A stretch of 6,149 bases of DNA from Bacillota bacterium (GTDB lineage: Bacteria > Bacillota > Clostridia > Peptostreptococcales > Anaerovoracaceae): contig CAJPNN010000069.1 of assembly GCA_905372035.1 (NCBI GenBank), forward strand, positions 1 through 6,149, in the 5' to 3' direction. A model generated the notes under the pieces. That model was not told the DNA's origin, did not search any database, and saw only the letters and a list, made by a program, of their open reading frames with translations. Numbering within the stretch: the stretch's first letter is position 1; every line of letters starts with the position of its first letter. The translations under genes were made by a program, and so were the position numbers. Of the stretch, positions 1-4,929 are shown piece by piece.

Positions 1-22
1 AAATAAAATTTAGAAAAAAGTA

Positions 23-51
23 TTGACAGAAACAAAAATGCTACTTATAAT
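23..51 (+). promoter_or_regulatory. Consensus sigma-A promoter of the xis-int operon
   Basis: TTGACA at 23-28 and TATAAT at 46-51 are separated by exactly 17 bases, a 12/12 match to the housekeeping consensus. Transcription should begin near 58, giving a leader of roughly 47 bases before the first gene at 105. No terminator is evident before 1815, so the transcript could run through the first three genes and into the primase. Such a strong promoter ahead of an integrase would be expected to need repression; the AGAAAC repeats that overlap it are candidate operator sites. Confidence 0.88.
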
Positions 52-83
52 CTAAAATAGAAACAGAAACAAATAAGTTTCTG
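26..83. repeat. AGAAAC repeat cluster around the promoter
   Basis: An 11-base direct repeat, ACAGAAACAAA, occurs at 26-36 and 63-73. The core AGAAAC occurs at 28-33, 59-64 and 65-70 and inverted at 77-82. CAGAAAC (64-70) and GTTTCTG (77-83) form a perfect 7-bp inverted repeat with a 6-base loop. One copy overlaps the -35 box and the others lie just downstream of the predicted start site. This fits an operator, or arm-type binding sites for the excisionase or integrase encoded next door. Which protein binds cannot be told from the sequence. Confidence 0.6.
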
Positions 84-104
84 CATGGAAAGGAGGAAAG
101 TACG

Positions 105-290
105 ATGGAGAAATTATTTCTTACTTCAAATGAAGTTGCCGATTTACTAAATATATCGCAGCAACAAGCTTATAAAATCATACGAGATATGAATAAGCAG
201 CTTGCTGAACACGGCTTTCTTATCCTGAGGGGAAGAATCAATAAGAAATATTTTATGGAACAAATCTACAAATCAAAGGAGGGAGAATAA
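105..290 (+). CDS. xis: Excisionase-like small winged-helix DNA-binding protein
   Basis: A 61-residue basic protein. Residues about 6-30 (LTSNEVADLLNISQQQAYKI...) read as a MerR/excisionase-type helix-turn-helix, followed by a short wing around 37-50 (FLILRGRINKKYF). Proteins of this size and type next to a tyrosine integrase usually act as recombination directionality factors, bending attachment-site DNA to favour excision; some also repress transcription. AAAGGAGG at 89-96, 8 bases before the ATG, fixes the start. The stop codon overlaps the integrase ATG by one base (TAATG), so the two are translationally coupled. The gene assignment is firm. The excisionase role is inferred from size, fold and position; a pure transcriptional regulator is the alternative. 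Confidence 0.75.
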   Translation: MEKLFLTSNEVADLLNISQQQAYKIIRDMNKQLAEHGFLILRGRINKKYFMEQIYKSKEGE

Positions 291-1393
291 TGCCTGCATA
301 TAAAGACGGAAAAAGCGGAAAGTGGTTTGCTTCGTTCTATTACAAGGACTGGGATGGACAAAGCAGAAAGAAGCTGAAAAGAGGTTTTGAAACAAAGAAA
401 GAAGCAATTACCTATGAGAGAAATTTCACTGTAAAGATGTCCGGATCTCTCAATATGCTTTTTGAGGATTACTTTGAACTTTATAAAGCTGATGTTATAG
501 GAACCATTCGCCTTAATACATGGATGACAAAAGAACACATGATAAGGACAAAGATTTTACCGTTTTTCAGCGGTATGAAAATGAGTGAGATTAAGCCTGT
601 TGTAGTAAAAAAGTGGCATAACGTACTCTTAAACATTGAAAATGCGGAAGGAGAAGCCTATAAGCCGACTTATCTTAAATCAATTCACGCACAGCTAAGT
701 TGTATGTTCAACCATGCCGTTAAGTATTACGGATTAAGACAAAATCCTTGTAAGGTTGCAGGCAGAATCGGAAAGCAAAAGAGTGATGAGGAAGTGGAAT
801 TTTGGACTAAAAACGAATACCTGCAATTTATTGAAGCTGTTAAAGATAAGGATATCTCATTTTATGCTTTTGAAATTCTTTATTGGACAGGAATTCGTTT
901 AGGTGAACTCAGAGCATTGACAAAAGGGGATTTTGACTTTGATAAAAAGACAATGCGAATCAGTAAATCAGCACAGAGAATTAACGGAGAAGAGGTTATA
1001 ACAGACCCGAAAACACCTAAAAGCAAGAGAACGATAATGCTTCCTGATTTCTTAATCAGAGAGCTACAGGACTACTTTCTTAAAATCGGATATTTTTCAG
1101 AGGATGAGCAGATTTTCCCTAAATGCAAAACTTATTTCAATAAAGAAATGGAAAGAGGAATAAAAAAGTCGGGAGTAAAGAAAATTAAGCTTCATGCACT
1201 AAGGCACAGTCATATATCGCTGCTGATAGAAATGGGATTTACACCTGTAGATATTGCGGCGAGAACAGGTCATGAAAGTATTAAGGTTTTGATGGATTAC
1301 AGTCATATGTTCCCGAATAAACAGTTGGATATGGCAGATAAGCTTAATAAGGAGGGAGAGTACAGTGAAAGCACCGAAATTTCCAAGCTATGA
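290..1393 (+). CDS. int: Tyrosine recombinase / integrase
   Basis: Site-specific recombinase of 367 residues, the usual length for phage and ICE integrases. Residues about 1-48 form a basic N-terminal arm-binding domain (GKWFASFYYKDWDGQSRKKL). Residues about 55-160 form the SAM-like core-binding domain, and about 170-350 the catalytic domain. The catalytic set is complete: R203 in TGIRLGEL, a lysine in DPKTPKSKRTI (K241 most likely), H302 and R305 in LHALRH, H328 in TGHES, and the nucleophile Y337 in MDYSHMF. It should integrate and excise the element by strand exchange at att sites, with the upstream small protein setting direction. AAAGGAGGG at 275-283 lies 6 bases before the ATG. The 3' end overlaps the next gene by 29 bases in another frame. 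No attachment site is identifiable here, so insertion specificity is unknown. Confidence 0.97.
   Translation: MPAYKDGKSGKWFASFYYKDWDGQSRKKLKRGFETKKEAITYERNFTVKMSGSLNMLFEDYFELYKADVIGTIRLNTWMTKEHMIRTKILPFFSGMKMSEIKPVVVKKWHNVLLNIENAEGEAYKPTYLKSIHAQLSCMFNHAVKYYGLRQNPCKVAGRIGKQKSDEEVEFWTKNEYLQFIEAVKDKDISFYAFEILYWTGIRLGELRALTKGDFDFDKKTMRISKSAQRINGEEVITDPKTPKSKRTIMLPDFLIRELQDYFLKIGYFSEDEQIFPKCKTYFNKEMERGIKKSGVKKIKLHALRHSHISLLIEMGFTPVDIAARTGHESIKVLMDYSHMFPNKQLDMADKLNKEGEYSESTEISKL
1349..1356 (+). promoter_or_regulatory. Ribosome binding site selecting a GTG start
   Basis: AAGGAGGG lies inside the 3' end of the integrase gene, 8 bases before GTG at 1365. It decides that the following gene starts at this GTG, within the integrase reading frame region. 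Confidence 0.8.
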
Positions 1394-1814
1394 TGAGGCT
1401 GTCAATCGTAAAAAGAAAAAGACTCAAAATTTGCTGAGTAAAGAAGAATGGCAAGCATTGGAAGAAGAGAGAAAACAAAAAGAAAGGGATAAAGGTAAGC
1501 AATTTGCAGGTCACAGAAAAAAAGATGTAACCATAGCATTTAGAACAAATCAAAAAGACAGAGATCTTATTTTCAATAAGATTGCGATGTCCGGACTTAG
1601 CAGACAGGAATATATGACTAATGCAATTCTTGATGCTCCTATAAAGGTATTTGTTACAAAAAATGTCATAGACAGTTGTAAAAGTGAGCTAGAGGAAATT
1701 TTATCGGAACTGAAGCGAGTGAAGGAATATGGAGAACTGGATGCTAATTATAGACATGAACTTAGGATGATTATTGAAATAATAGAAGCGGCAACACAAG
1801 AAAAAAGCCTTTAG
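1365..1814 (+). CDS. Ribbon-helix-helix-like accessory protein, function unknown
   Basis: A 149-residue, highly charged protein starting at GTG behind a strong Shine-Dalgarno and overlapping the integrase end by 29 bases. Residues 1-52 are lysine/glutamate-rich and probably helical or disordered. Residues about 54-90 resemble a ribbon-helix-helix unit: a short strand (VTIAFR), a helix (QKDRDLIFNKIAMS), a GLS turn and a second helix (RQEYMTNAIL), as in MobC-like relaxosome proteins and small repressors. Residues about 100-147 look like two amphipathic helices. It is shaped like the MobC-type protein at 4549 but lacks that protein's NLNQIA motif. It could be a second relaxosome or plasmid-type accessory protein, or a regulator of the integrase or replication genes. 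I do not recognise a specific family, so only the gene and the fold suggestion are supported. Confidence 0.82.
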   Translation: MKAPKFPSYDEAVNRKKKKTQNLLSKEEWQALEEERKQKERDKGKQFAGHRKKDVTIAFRTNQKDRDLIFNKIAMSGLSRQEYMTNAILDAPIKVFVTKNVIDSCKSELEEILSELKRVKEYGELDANYRHELRMIIEIIEAATQEKSL

Positions 1815-1830
1815 CCATAAGACCAAAGGC
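1801..1830 (-). terminator. Intrinsic terminator on the minus strand
   Basis: Read on the minus strand, GCCTTT (1830-1825) pairs with AAAGGC (1812-1807) across a 12-base loop and is followed directly by six Ts (1806-1801). On the + strand the same hairpin is followed by AAGATGAAAG, so it would not terminate the operon. It therefore ends a minus-strand transcript, although no minus-strand protein gene lies here. It overlaps the last codons of the 149-residue gene. Confidence 0.55.
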
Positions 1831-1865
1831 AAGATGAAAGTACAACTTGGTATTTCATCCCTGAC
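1801..1865 (-). ncRNA. Candidate antisense RNA against the primase leader
   Basis: A promoter-like sequence at 1900-1872 predicts a minus-strand start near 1865, and the terminator at 1830-1801 predicts an end about 65 nt later. The RNA would fold into a stem-loop at 1859-1833 (GATGAAA+TAC pairing with GTA+TTTCATC around a single bulged C, 6-base loop), then the terminator hairpin. It is fully complementary to the leader upstream of the primase. The matching loop on the sense RNA, AACUUG, contains CUUG, which fits the YUNR U-turn seen in loops of many antisense-controlled RNAs. Countertranscripts of this form limit replication protein synthesis in several Gram-positive plasmids. The control function and the RNA itself are inference; no coding sequence explains the signals. 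Confidence 0.42.
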
Positions 1866-1895
1866 AAGATTATTTTATCAGGTTGTACTTCCATC
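1833..1895 (+). promoter_or_regulatory. Structured leader with alternative pairings before the primase
   Basis: Arm 1833-1846 (GATGAAAGTACAAC) can pair with 1882-1895 (GTTGTACTTCCATC) over 14 positions with one mismatch. The same left arm can instead pair with the close segment 1850-1859 (GTATTTCATC) to make a 10-bp hairpin with one bulge. A third helix, CCTGAxAA (1860-1867) with TTxTCAGG (1875-1882), fits inside the long pairing. The first two helices are mutually exclusive, the usual design of a leader that switches state. The tail after the inner hairpin (TTGTACTT) is only weakly T-rich, so a terminator is not convincing. Other readings are an operator (a weak + strand promoter CTGACA-17-TGTACT overlaps) or a replication origin. 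Confidence 0.5.
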
Positions 1896-1900
1896 AGCAA
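1872..1900 (-). promoter_or_regulatory. Extended -10 promoter for the antisense RNA
   Basis: On the minus strand TTGCTG (1900-1895, a 3/6 match to the -35 box) is followed after 17 bases by TAAAAT (1877-1872, 5/6). TG-A immediately precedes the -10, giving the extended form TGATAAAAT. The extended -10 makes up for the poor -35. The predicted start is near 1865, inside the leader of the primase. Confidence 0.42.
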
Positions 1901-1920
1901 TAAAAAGATAGGAGATTACG

Positions 1921-2853
1921 ATGATAAACAGAGAGAAATATATTGAAAATATTCCGCAAGACTTAAAAGACCGTAGTCAATGGTTATGGTTTAAAAGGGT
2001 GGTAAATGATGATAAGCACGGAATGAAAAAAGTTATAAAGATACCTGTAAGCCCGATTACATTGAAGTCAAATTTTTGGAATCAAAAAGAAAATTGGGCA
2101 GATTTTGAAACGGCAGTTAATAATTTGAAAAGTAGTGGCTGTGACGGCTTGTCTTTTGTACTGAGCAAAGATGATCCGTTTGTGTGTATCGACTTGGATA
2201 ATGTGGACAATAAAAAACTTGAGATGTTTATAAATGATTTTAACGATACTTATATCGAAGTATCACAATCCGGAAGAGGGCTACACATTTTTGTAAAGGG
2301 GAAAATAGAAAAGAACTTTAATAACCAGCTTGAAAAAGTGGAGATGTATCAAGAAAATAGGTGTATTGCCATGACAGGTAATATCTACAAATTTAATGAT
2401 TTTGTTGCGAACAAAGTTCTCTTGAAACAAAAGGAGTTGGACAAATACTATAAGCTGTTTTCTCCAAAAATAAGTGTTAGAGAAGTTATTAGAAAATATC
2501 GGGAAGCTGCTGAATGTGTTCCTGATAGTGATACGGTTTTAGAAACAATGTGCAGATATAACGCAAGGGCAAGAGCGTTATTTGAAGGCTCATATACAAG
2601 CGGAGACGCCAGTAAAGATGACTTTTCATTACTTCTTTTTCTAAACAGTTTTACTCACGGAAATGCAGAAATGATGAAAGAAATATTTTTGAAATCTGCA
2701 CTTAATCGCATGGGTGATCGTAGCAAAAGAAGATCGGAAAAAGGATATATGAGATATTTAGAGGACAGTATTTTAAAAGCGATACAGGGAGGAAACAAGA
2801 GATATTGGGATTATAACTATCACAGAAGTAAAGGAGGATATTCGCTTGAATAA
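1921..2853 (+). CDS. PrimPol-type (archaeo-eukaryotic) primase
   Basis: A 310-residue DNA primase/polymerase of the AEP superfamily, expected to lay primers for the element's own replication in the cytoplasm. The catalytic motifs are intact: D91 and D93 in VCIDLDN (metal binding), SGRGLHIF with H122 (nucleotide binding) and E141 in VEMYQ as the third acidic residue, followed by R147 and TGN at 152-154. Residues about 205-290 (SKDDFSLLLFLNSF ... YMRYLEDSILKAI) resemble the helical C-terminal domain found after such primases, as in the phage NrS-1 polymerase group. The start follows a weaker site, AGGAG near 1910-1914, and the structured leader may control it. Its end overlaps the helicase gene by 8 bases. 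In many elements primase and helicase are fused; here they are separate proteins. Confidence 0.9.
   Translation: MINREKYIENIPQDLKDRSQWLWFKRVVNDDKHGMKKVIKIPVSPITLKSNFWNQKENWADFETAVNNLKSSGCDGLSFVLSKDDPFVCIDLDNVDNKKLEMFINDFNDTYIEVSQSGRGLHIFVKGKIEKNFNNQLEKVEMYQENRCIAMTGNIYKFNDFVANKVLLKQKELDKYYKLFSPKISVREVIRKYREAAECVPDSDTVLETMCRYNARARALFEGSYTSGDASKDDFSLLLFLNSFTHGNAEMMKEIFLKSALNRMGDRSKRRSEKGYMRYLEDSILKAIQGGNKRYWDYNYHRSKGGYSLE
2830..2837 (+). promoter_or_regulatory. Ribosome binding site selecting a TTG start
   Basis: AAAGGAGG lies 8 bases before TTG at 2846, with no ATG or GTG in frame near it. It supports the rare TTG start for the VapE-like gene, placed inside the last codons of the primase gene. 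Confidence 0.8.
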
Positions 2854-4237
2854 TTGGCTTAAATTTGATGATGTGGAGCTAAGCGATTATGTAGAACGAG
2901 ATCTTGAAATCACAGATAAAGGACAAGTCAAAAGTACAGTAACCAACCTAATTACTGTGTTAGTTAATCCCTGTTTTTGTAAAGAACAAGATATTTTATC
3001 AGGATATATTTTCTTTGACACTTGCAGCAGAACAATTCGTTTTTACGGAAAGTTAAAAGGCGAGAAAAGCACTGATTTAGAAATACGAAAATGGAATGAC
3101 CATATGACAAATATCCTCGGAGTTGAAATCGAAAGAGAATTTGGAATTAAGTATTCTAAAAATCGTATGGAAGATGCCGTTCTTTTTGTTGCTCATAAGA
3201 GGATAATCAATTTACCGGCAATGTACATGGAATCGCTACTATATGACGGGCAAGAACATATTTCAAAATTACTACCCAAATATCTTGGAGCAGAGGATAC
3301 AAAATTAAATTCTTGGATTATGAAACATATCTTGGTCGGCATGGTGAAAAGAGCGTTTAATCCCGGATGTAAGTTTGATGAATTGATGGTTCTTACAGGG
3401 GTGCAGGGCGTTGGCAAAACTTCATTTATTGAAAAACTGGCACTGTTTCCTGAATGGTATTGCTCATTAAACAATATAAAAGGGAAAGATGCCGTCAGTA
3501 ATTTGGTAGGTAAGATTGTTGTTGAGCTTGAAGAATTTGTTGCTCTTAGAAATGCGAAAAGTGCTGATGAAGCAAAACTTTTTATTTCGGCAAGAACAAG
3601 CACGGTAAGACTTCCATATGAACGCTTTTCAACAGATGTTAAACGAAGCTGTGTTTTGATTGCGACAACAAACGACGCTACATTCTTGGGAGATTTCTCT
3701 GGAGAAAGAAGATATTTGCCTGTAAAAGTGAATAGTGAAAAGATACAAATTCCGTTGATGTATGATCCTGAAAAATTTCCTGTATTGGAAGCTATCACAA
3801 GAAAAGAACATGCAGAAATGCTGAAAAATGATTTTGAAGGAGCTATTGCAGAAGCAGTACATCTTTACAAAAACAAGCTGCACGATTTCTATTTGCCGAA
3901 AGAATTAAGGGGCGATTTGGATTATGTCATTCAAACACATAAGAGTGAAAACAGACATGTGCAAAACTTCTTGGACTTCATGGAATGGAAGGTAACGAAG
4001 TCTGATGCTCCAAATATATTATGTTCCGCAGAATTTACAAGCAAGTATCCTGAAACAAATGAAAAGGTGTTCTCGGAGCTGATGGAGAATGAGATGGCTG
4101 ATGAATGGACTTTAGAGCCTAATGTAAAAAGCAAGAAAGTAAGGATTGACGGAATCGTTAGAGTAAGCAAGAAGTTCTATAAGAGAAATGCAATCGCTGA
4201 TTTTGAGGAAGTAAAAGATATTGAAATTCCGTTTTAA
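2846..4237 (+). CDS. VapE-type P-loop ATPase, probable replicative helicase
   Basis: A 463-residue protein of the virulence-associated E (VapE/VirE) family, whose core resembles superfamily 3 initiator helicases of phages and satellites. Residues about 1-140 form an N-terminal region, 150-345 the ATPase and 350-463 a probable DNA-binding tail. Visible motifs are Walker A GVQGVGKT (185-192), Walker B IVVELEEF (224-231), a sensor-type IATTND (272-277) and SGERRYLPV with R288/R289 as likely arginine finger. It should unwind, and perhaps recognise, the origin and work with the overlapping primase. TTG is chosen as start because of the strong site at 2830-2837; the 8-base overlap suggests coupled translation. 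Despite the family name, nothing here indicates a virulence role. The GCTACC array directly after the stop is a plausible target. Confidence 0.93.
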   Translation: MNNWLKFDDVELSDYVERDLEITDKGQVKSTVTNLITVLVNPCFCKEQDILSGYIFFDTCSRTIRFYGKLKGEKSTDLEIRKWNDHMTNILGVEIEREFGIKYSKNRMEDAVLFVAHKRIINLPAMYMESLLYDGQEHISKLLPKYLGAEDTKLNSWIMKHILVGMVKRAFNPGCKFDELMVLTGVQGVGKTSFIEKLALFPEWYCSLNNIKGKDAVSNLVGKIVVELEEFVALRNAKSADEAKLFISARTSTVRLPYERFSTDVKRSCVLIATTNDATFLGDFSGERRYLPVKVNSEKIQIPLMYDPEKFPVLEAITRKEHAEMLKNDFEGAIAEAVHLYKNKLHDFYLPKELRGDLDYVIQTHKSENRHVQNFLDFMEWKVTKSDAPNILCSAEFTSKYPETNEKVFSELMENEMADEWTLEPNVKSKKVRIDGIVRVSKKFYKRNAIADFEEVKDIEIPF

Positions 4238-4253
4238 GAGTTTTGAAAAAGTC

Positions 4254-4305
4254 TGCTACCGCTACTTTGCTACCAGGCATAAAAGGTAGCGGGGTAGTGG
4301 TAGCG
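4254..4305. repeat. Inverted array of GCTACC hexamers: possible origin or terminator
   Basis: GCTACC, GCTACT and GCTACC lie at 4255-4260, 4261-4266 and 4269-4274. GGTAGC, GGTAGT and GGTAGC lie at 4285-4290, 4293-4298 and 4299-4304. The halves pair as a 20-bp stem around a 10-base loop. All four non-Watson-Crick positions are G-U pairs in RNA, and T4254-G4305 could add another. A T-run (4310-4314) begins five bases after the stem, so this could act as a transcription terminator for the replication genes. Six copies of one hexamer in two orientations, followed by AT-rich DNA and placed just after a VapE-like gene, also look like iterons of an origin; SaPI satellites have an iteron origin next to rep. 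Both roles may coexist. Confidence 0.5.
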
Positions 4306-4436
4306 AAAATTTTTAAACTTTTGTAGAAAAGAAAAACACAGGATTTCTTAGCTAATTTGCTTGTGGCGATTCCTGTACTTTTTCTGTGATAGTCATAAGA
4401 GCTTATTAGTAAAAGTATTATTTTAAGTGAGATAGC
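4306..4436. other. AT-rich spacer without a recognisable gene
   Basis: This is the middle of the 311-base gene-free stretch between the VapE-like gene and mobC. I see no supported ORF and no convincing sigma-A promoter. A weak inverted repeat pairs ACAGGA (4338-4343) with TCCTGT (4371-4376). The AT-rich composition would suit the unwinding element of an origin beside the hexamer array, but nothing else supports that. Confidence 0.4.
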
Positions 4437-4525
4437 AAGCATATACTTTTTGACCACAGTCCAAAAAGTAGGCTTGAAATTTGAAGAATCAAATTTGAAA
4501 TATTTAGGGAGTACCCTAAGCCCCC
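4437..4525 (+). other. Candidate origin of transfer (oriT): three successive hairpins
   Basis: Three inverted repeats sit in a row directly upstream of the mobilization genes. First, AAGC (4437-4440) and TACTTTTTGAC (4444-4454) pair with GTC, AAAAAGTA and GCTT (4459-4475) around a 4-base loop, with C4462 bulged and a small internal loop. Second, AAATTTGA (4477-4484) pairs with TCAAATTT (4489-4496). Third, TTAGGG (4504-4509) pairs with CCCTAA (4514-4519) and is followed by G and a run of five Cs. Inverted repeats beside a nick site and immediately before mobC-mobA are the usual design of MOBP oriT regions. TACCCTAAGCCCC (4512-4524) loosely recalls the RP4-type nick region YATCCTG/C. The nick position is a guess. 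Confidence 0.5.
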
Positions 4526-4548
4526 GAATGAGAAAGGAGAGATGAAAA

Positions 4549-4929
4549 ATGTCAAAGACAGTTAATCGTAAAAATAATTGTACTGTTCACTTTATGGTGA
4601 ACGAAGAAGATATGAAGGAACTTAACCGAAGATTTGCATTAACAAATTTTAAGAATAAACGAGAGTTTTACAGAGACAGTATTTTTAAAAATAGAATCAT
4701 TAGTATTGATATATCAGGAGAATTTAGAAAAGAATTAAGGGAATTATCTTCTCTTGTCAGTCGTAACTCAGCGAATCTGAATCAGATTGCAAAGGCGGTA
4801 AACAGCACAGGAGTTATTTACAAAGATGATATTGAAAATATCAAGAAAGCTTTGCAAGGAGAATTACTGTTTCTATCAGAATTTAGAGAAAATGTTTCTG
4901 ACTATATTATCAATGAGGTAATTGGATAA
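4549..4929 (+). CDS. mobC: MobC-like relaxosome accessory protein
   Basis: A 126-residue protein. Residues about 11-46 (CTVHFMVNEEDMKEL ... KREFYRDSIF) form a ribbon-helix-helix-type DNA-binding unit. The segment SRNSANLNQIAKAVN (71-85) is the signature of the MobC family of mobilization proteins. MobC binds oriT, helps open the nick region and assists the relaxase; it may also repress its own operon. AAAGGAG at 4533-4539 is 9 bases before the ATG. An ATG at 4542 is out of frame and soon closed. The gene ends in TAATG, overlapping the relaxase start by one base, so the two are coupled. The candidate oriT lies directly upstream. Confidence 0.9.
   Translation: MSKTVNRKNNCTVHFMVNEEDMKELNRRFALTNFKNKREFYRDSIFKNRIISIDISGEFRKELRELSSLVSRNSANLNQIAKAVNSTGVIYKDDIENIKKALQGELLFLSEFRENVSDYIINEVIG

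Noticed and set aside
1..22. An attachment site at the left edge
   Set aside because: An att core would need its partner repeat from the other end of the element, which is outside the window; no candidate repeat can be shown.
1807..1830. The GCCTTT/AAAGGC hairpin as a + strand terminator after the 149-residue gene
   Set aside because: On the + strand the stem is followed by AAGATGAAAG with no T-run; the six-base tract is on the other side and serves only the minus strand.
1861..1889. A + strand promoter CTGACA-17-TGTACT for the primase
   Set aside because: It matches 9 of 12 consensus bases but has a poor -10 and lies inside the alternative stem, so it is mentioned only as a possibility in the leader entry.
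3193..3798. A 201-codon minus-strand reading frame inside the VapE-like gene
   Set aside because: It lies fully opposite the ATPase core with its Walker motifs, is rich in serine and isoleucine as expected of an antisense shadow, and has no domain of its own.
4158..4457. A 99-codon minus-strand reading frame across the end of the VapE-like gene and the intergenic region
   Set aside because: It starts at GTG without a ribosome binding site, has no recognisable domain, and is crossed by the hexamer palindrome and one arm of an oriT hairpin.
4450..4510. A sigma-A promoter for mobC-mobA starting at TTGACC (4450-4455) or TTGAAA (4474-4479)
   Set aside because: No acceptable -10 box lies at 16-18 bases from either, and both sit inside the inverted repeats proposed as oriT.
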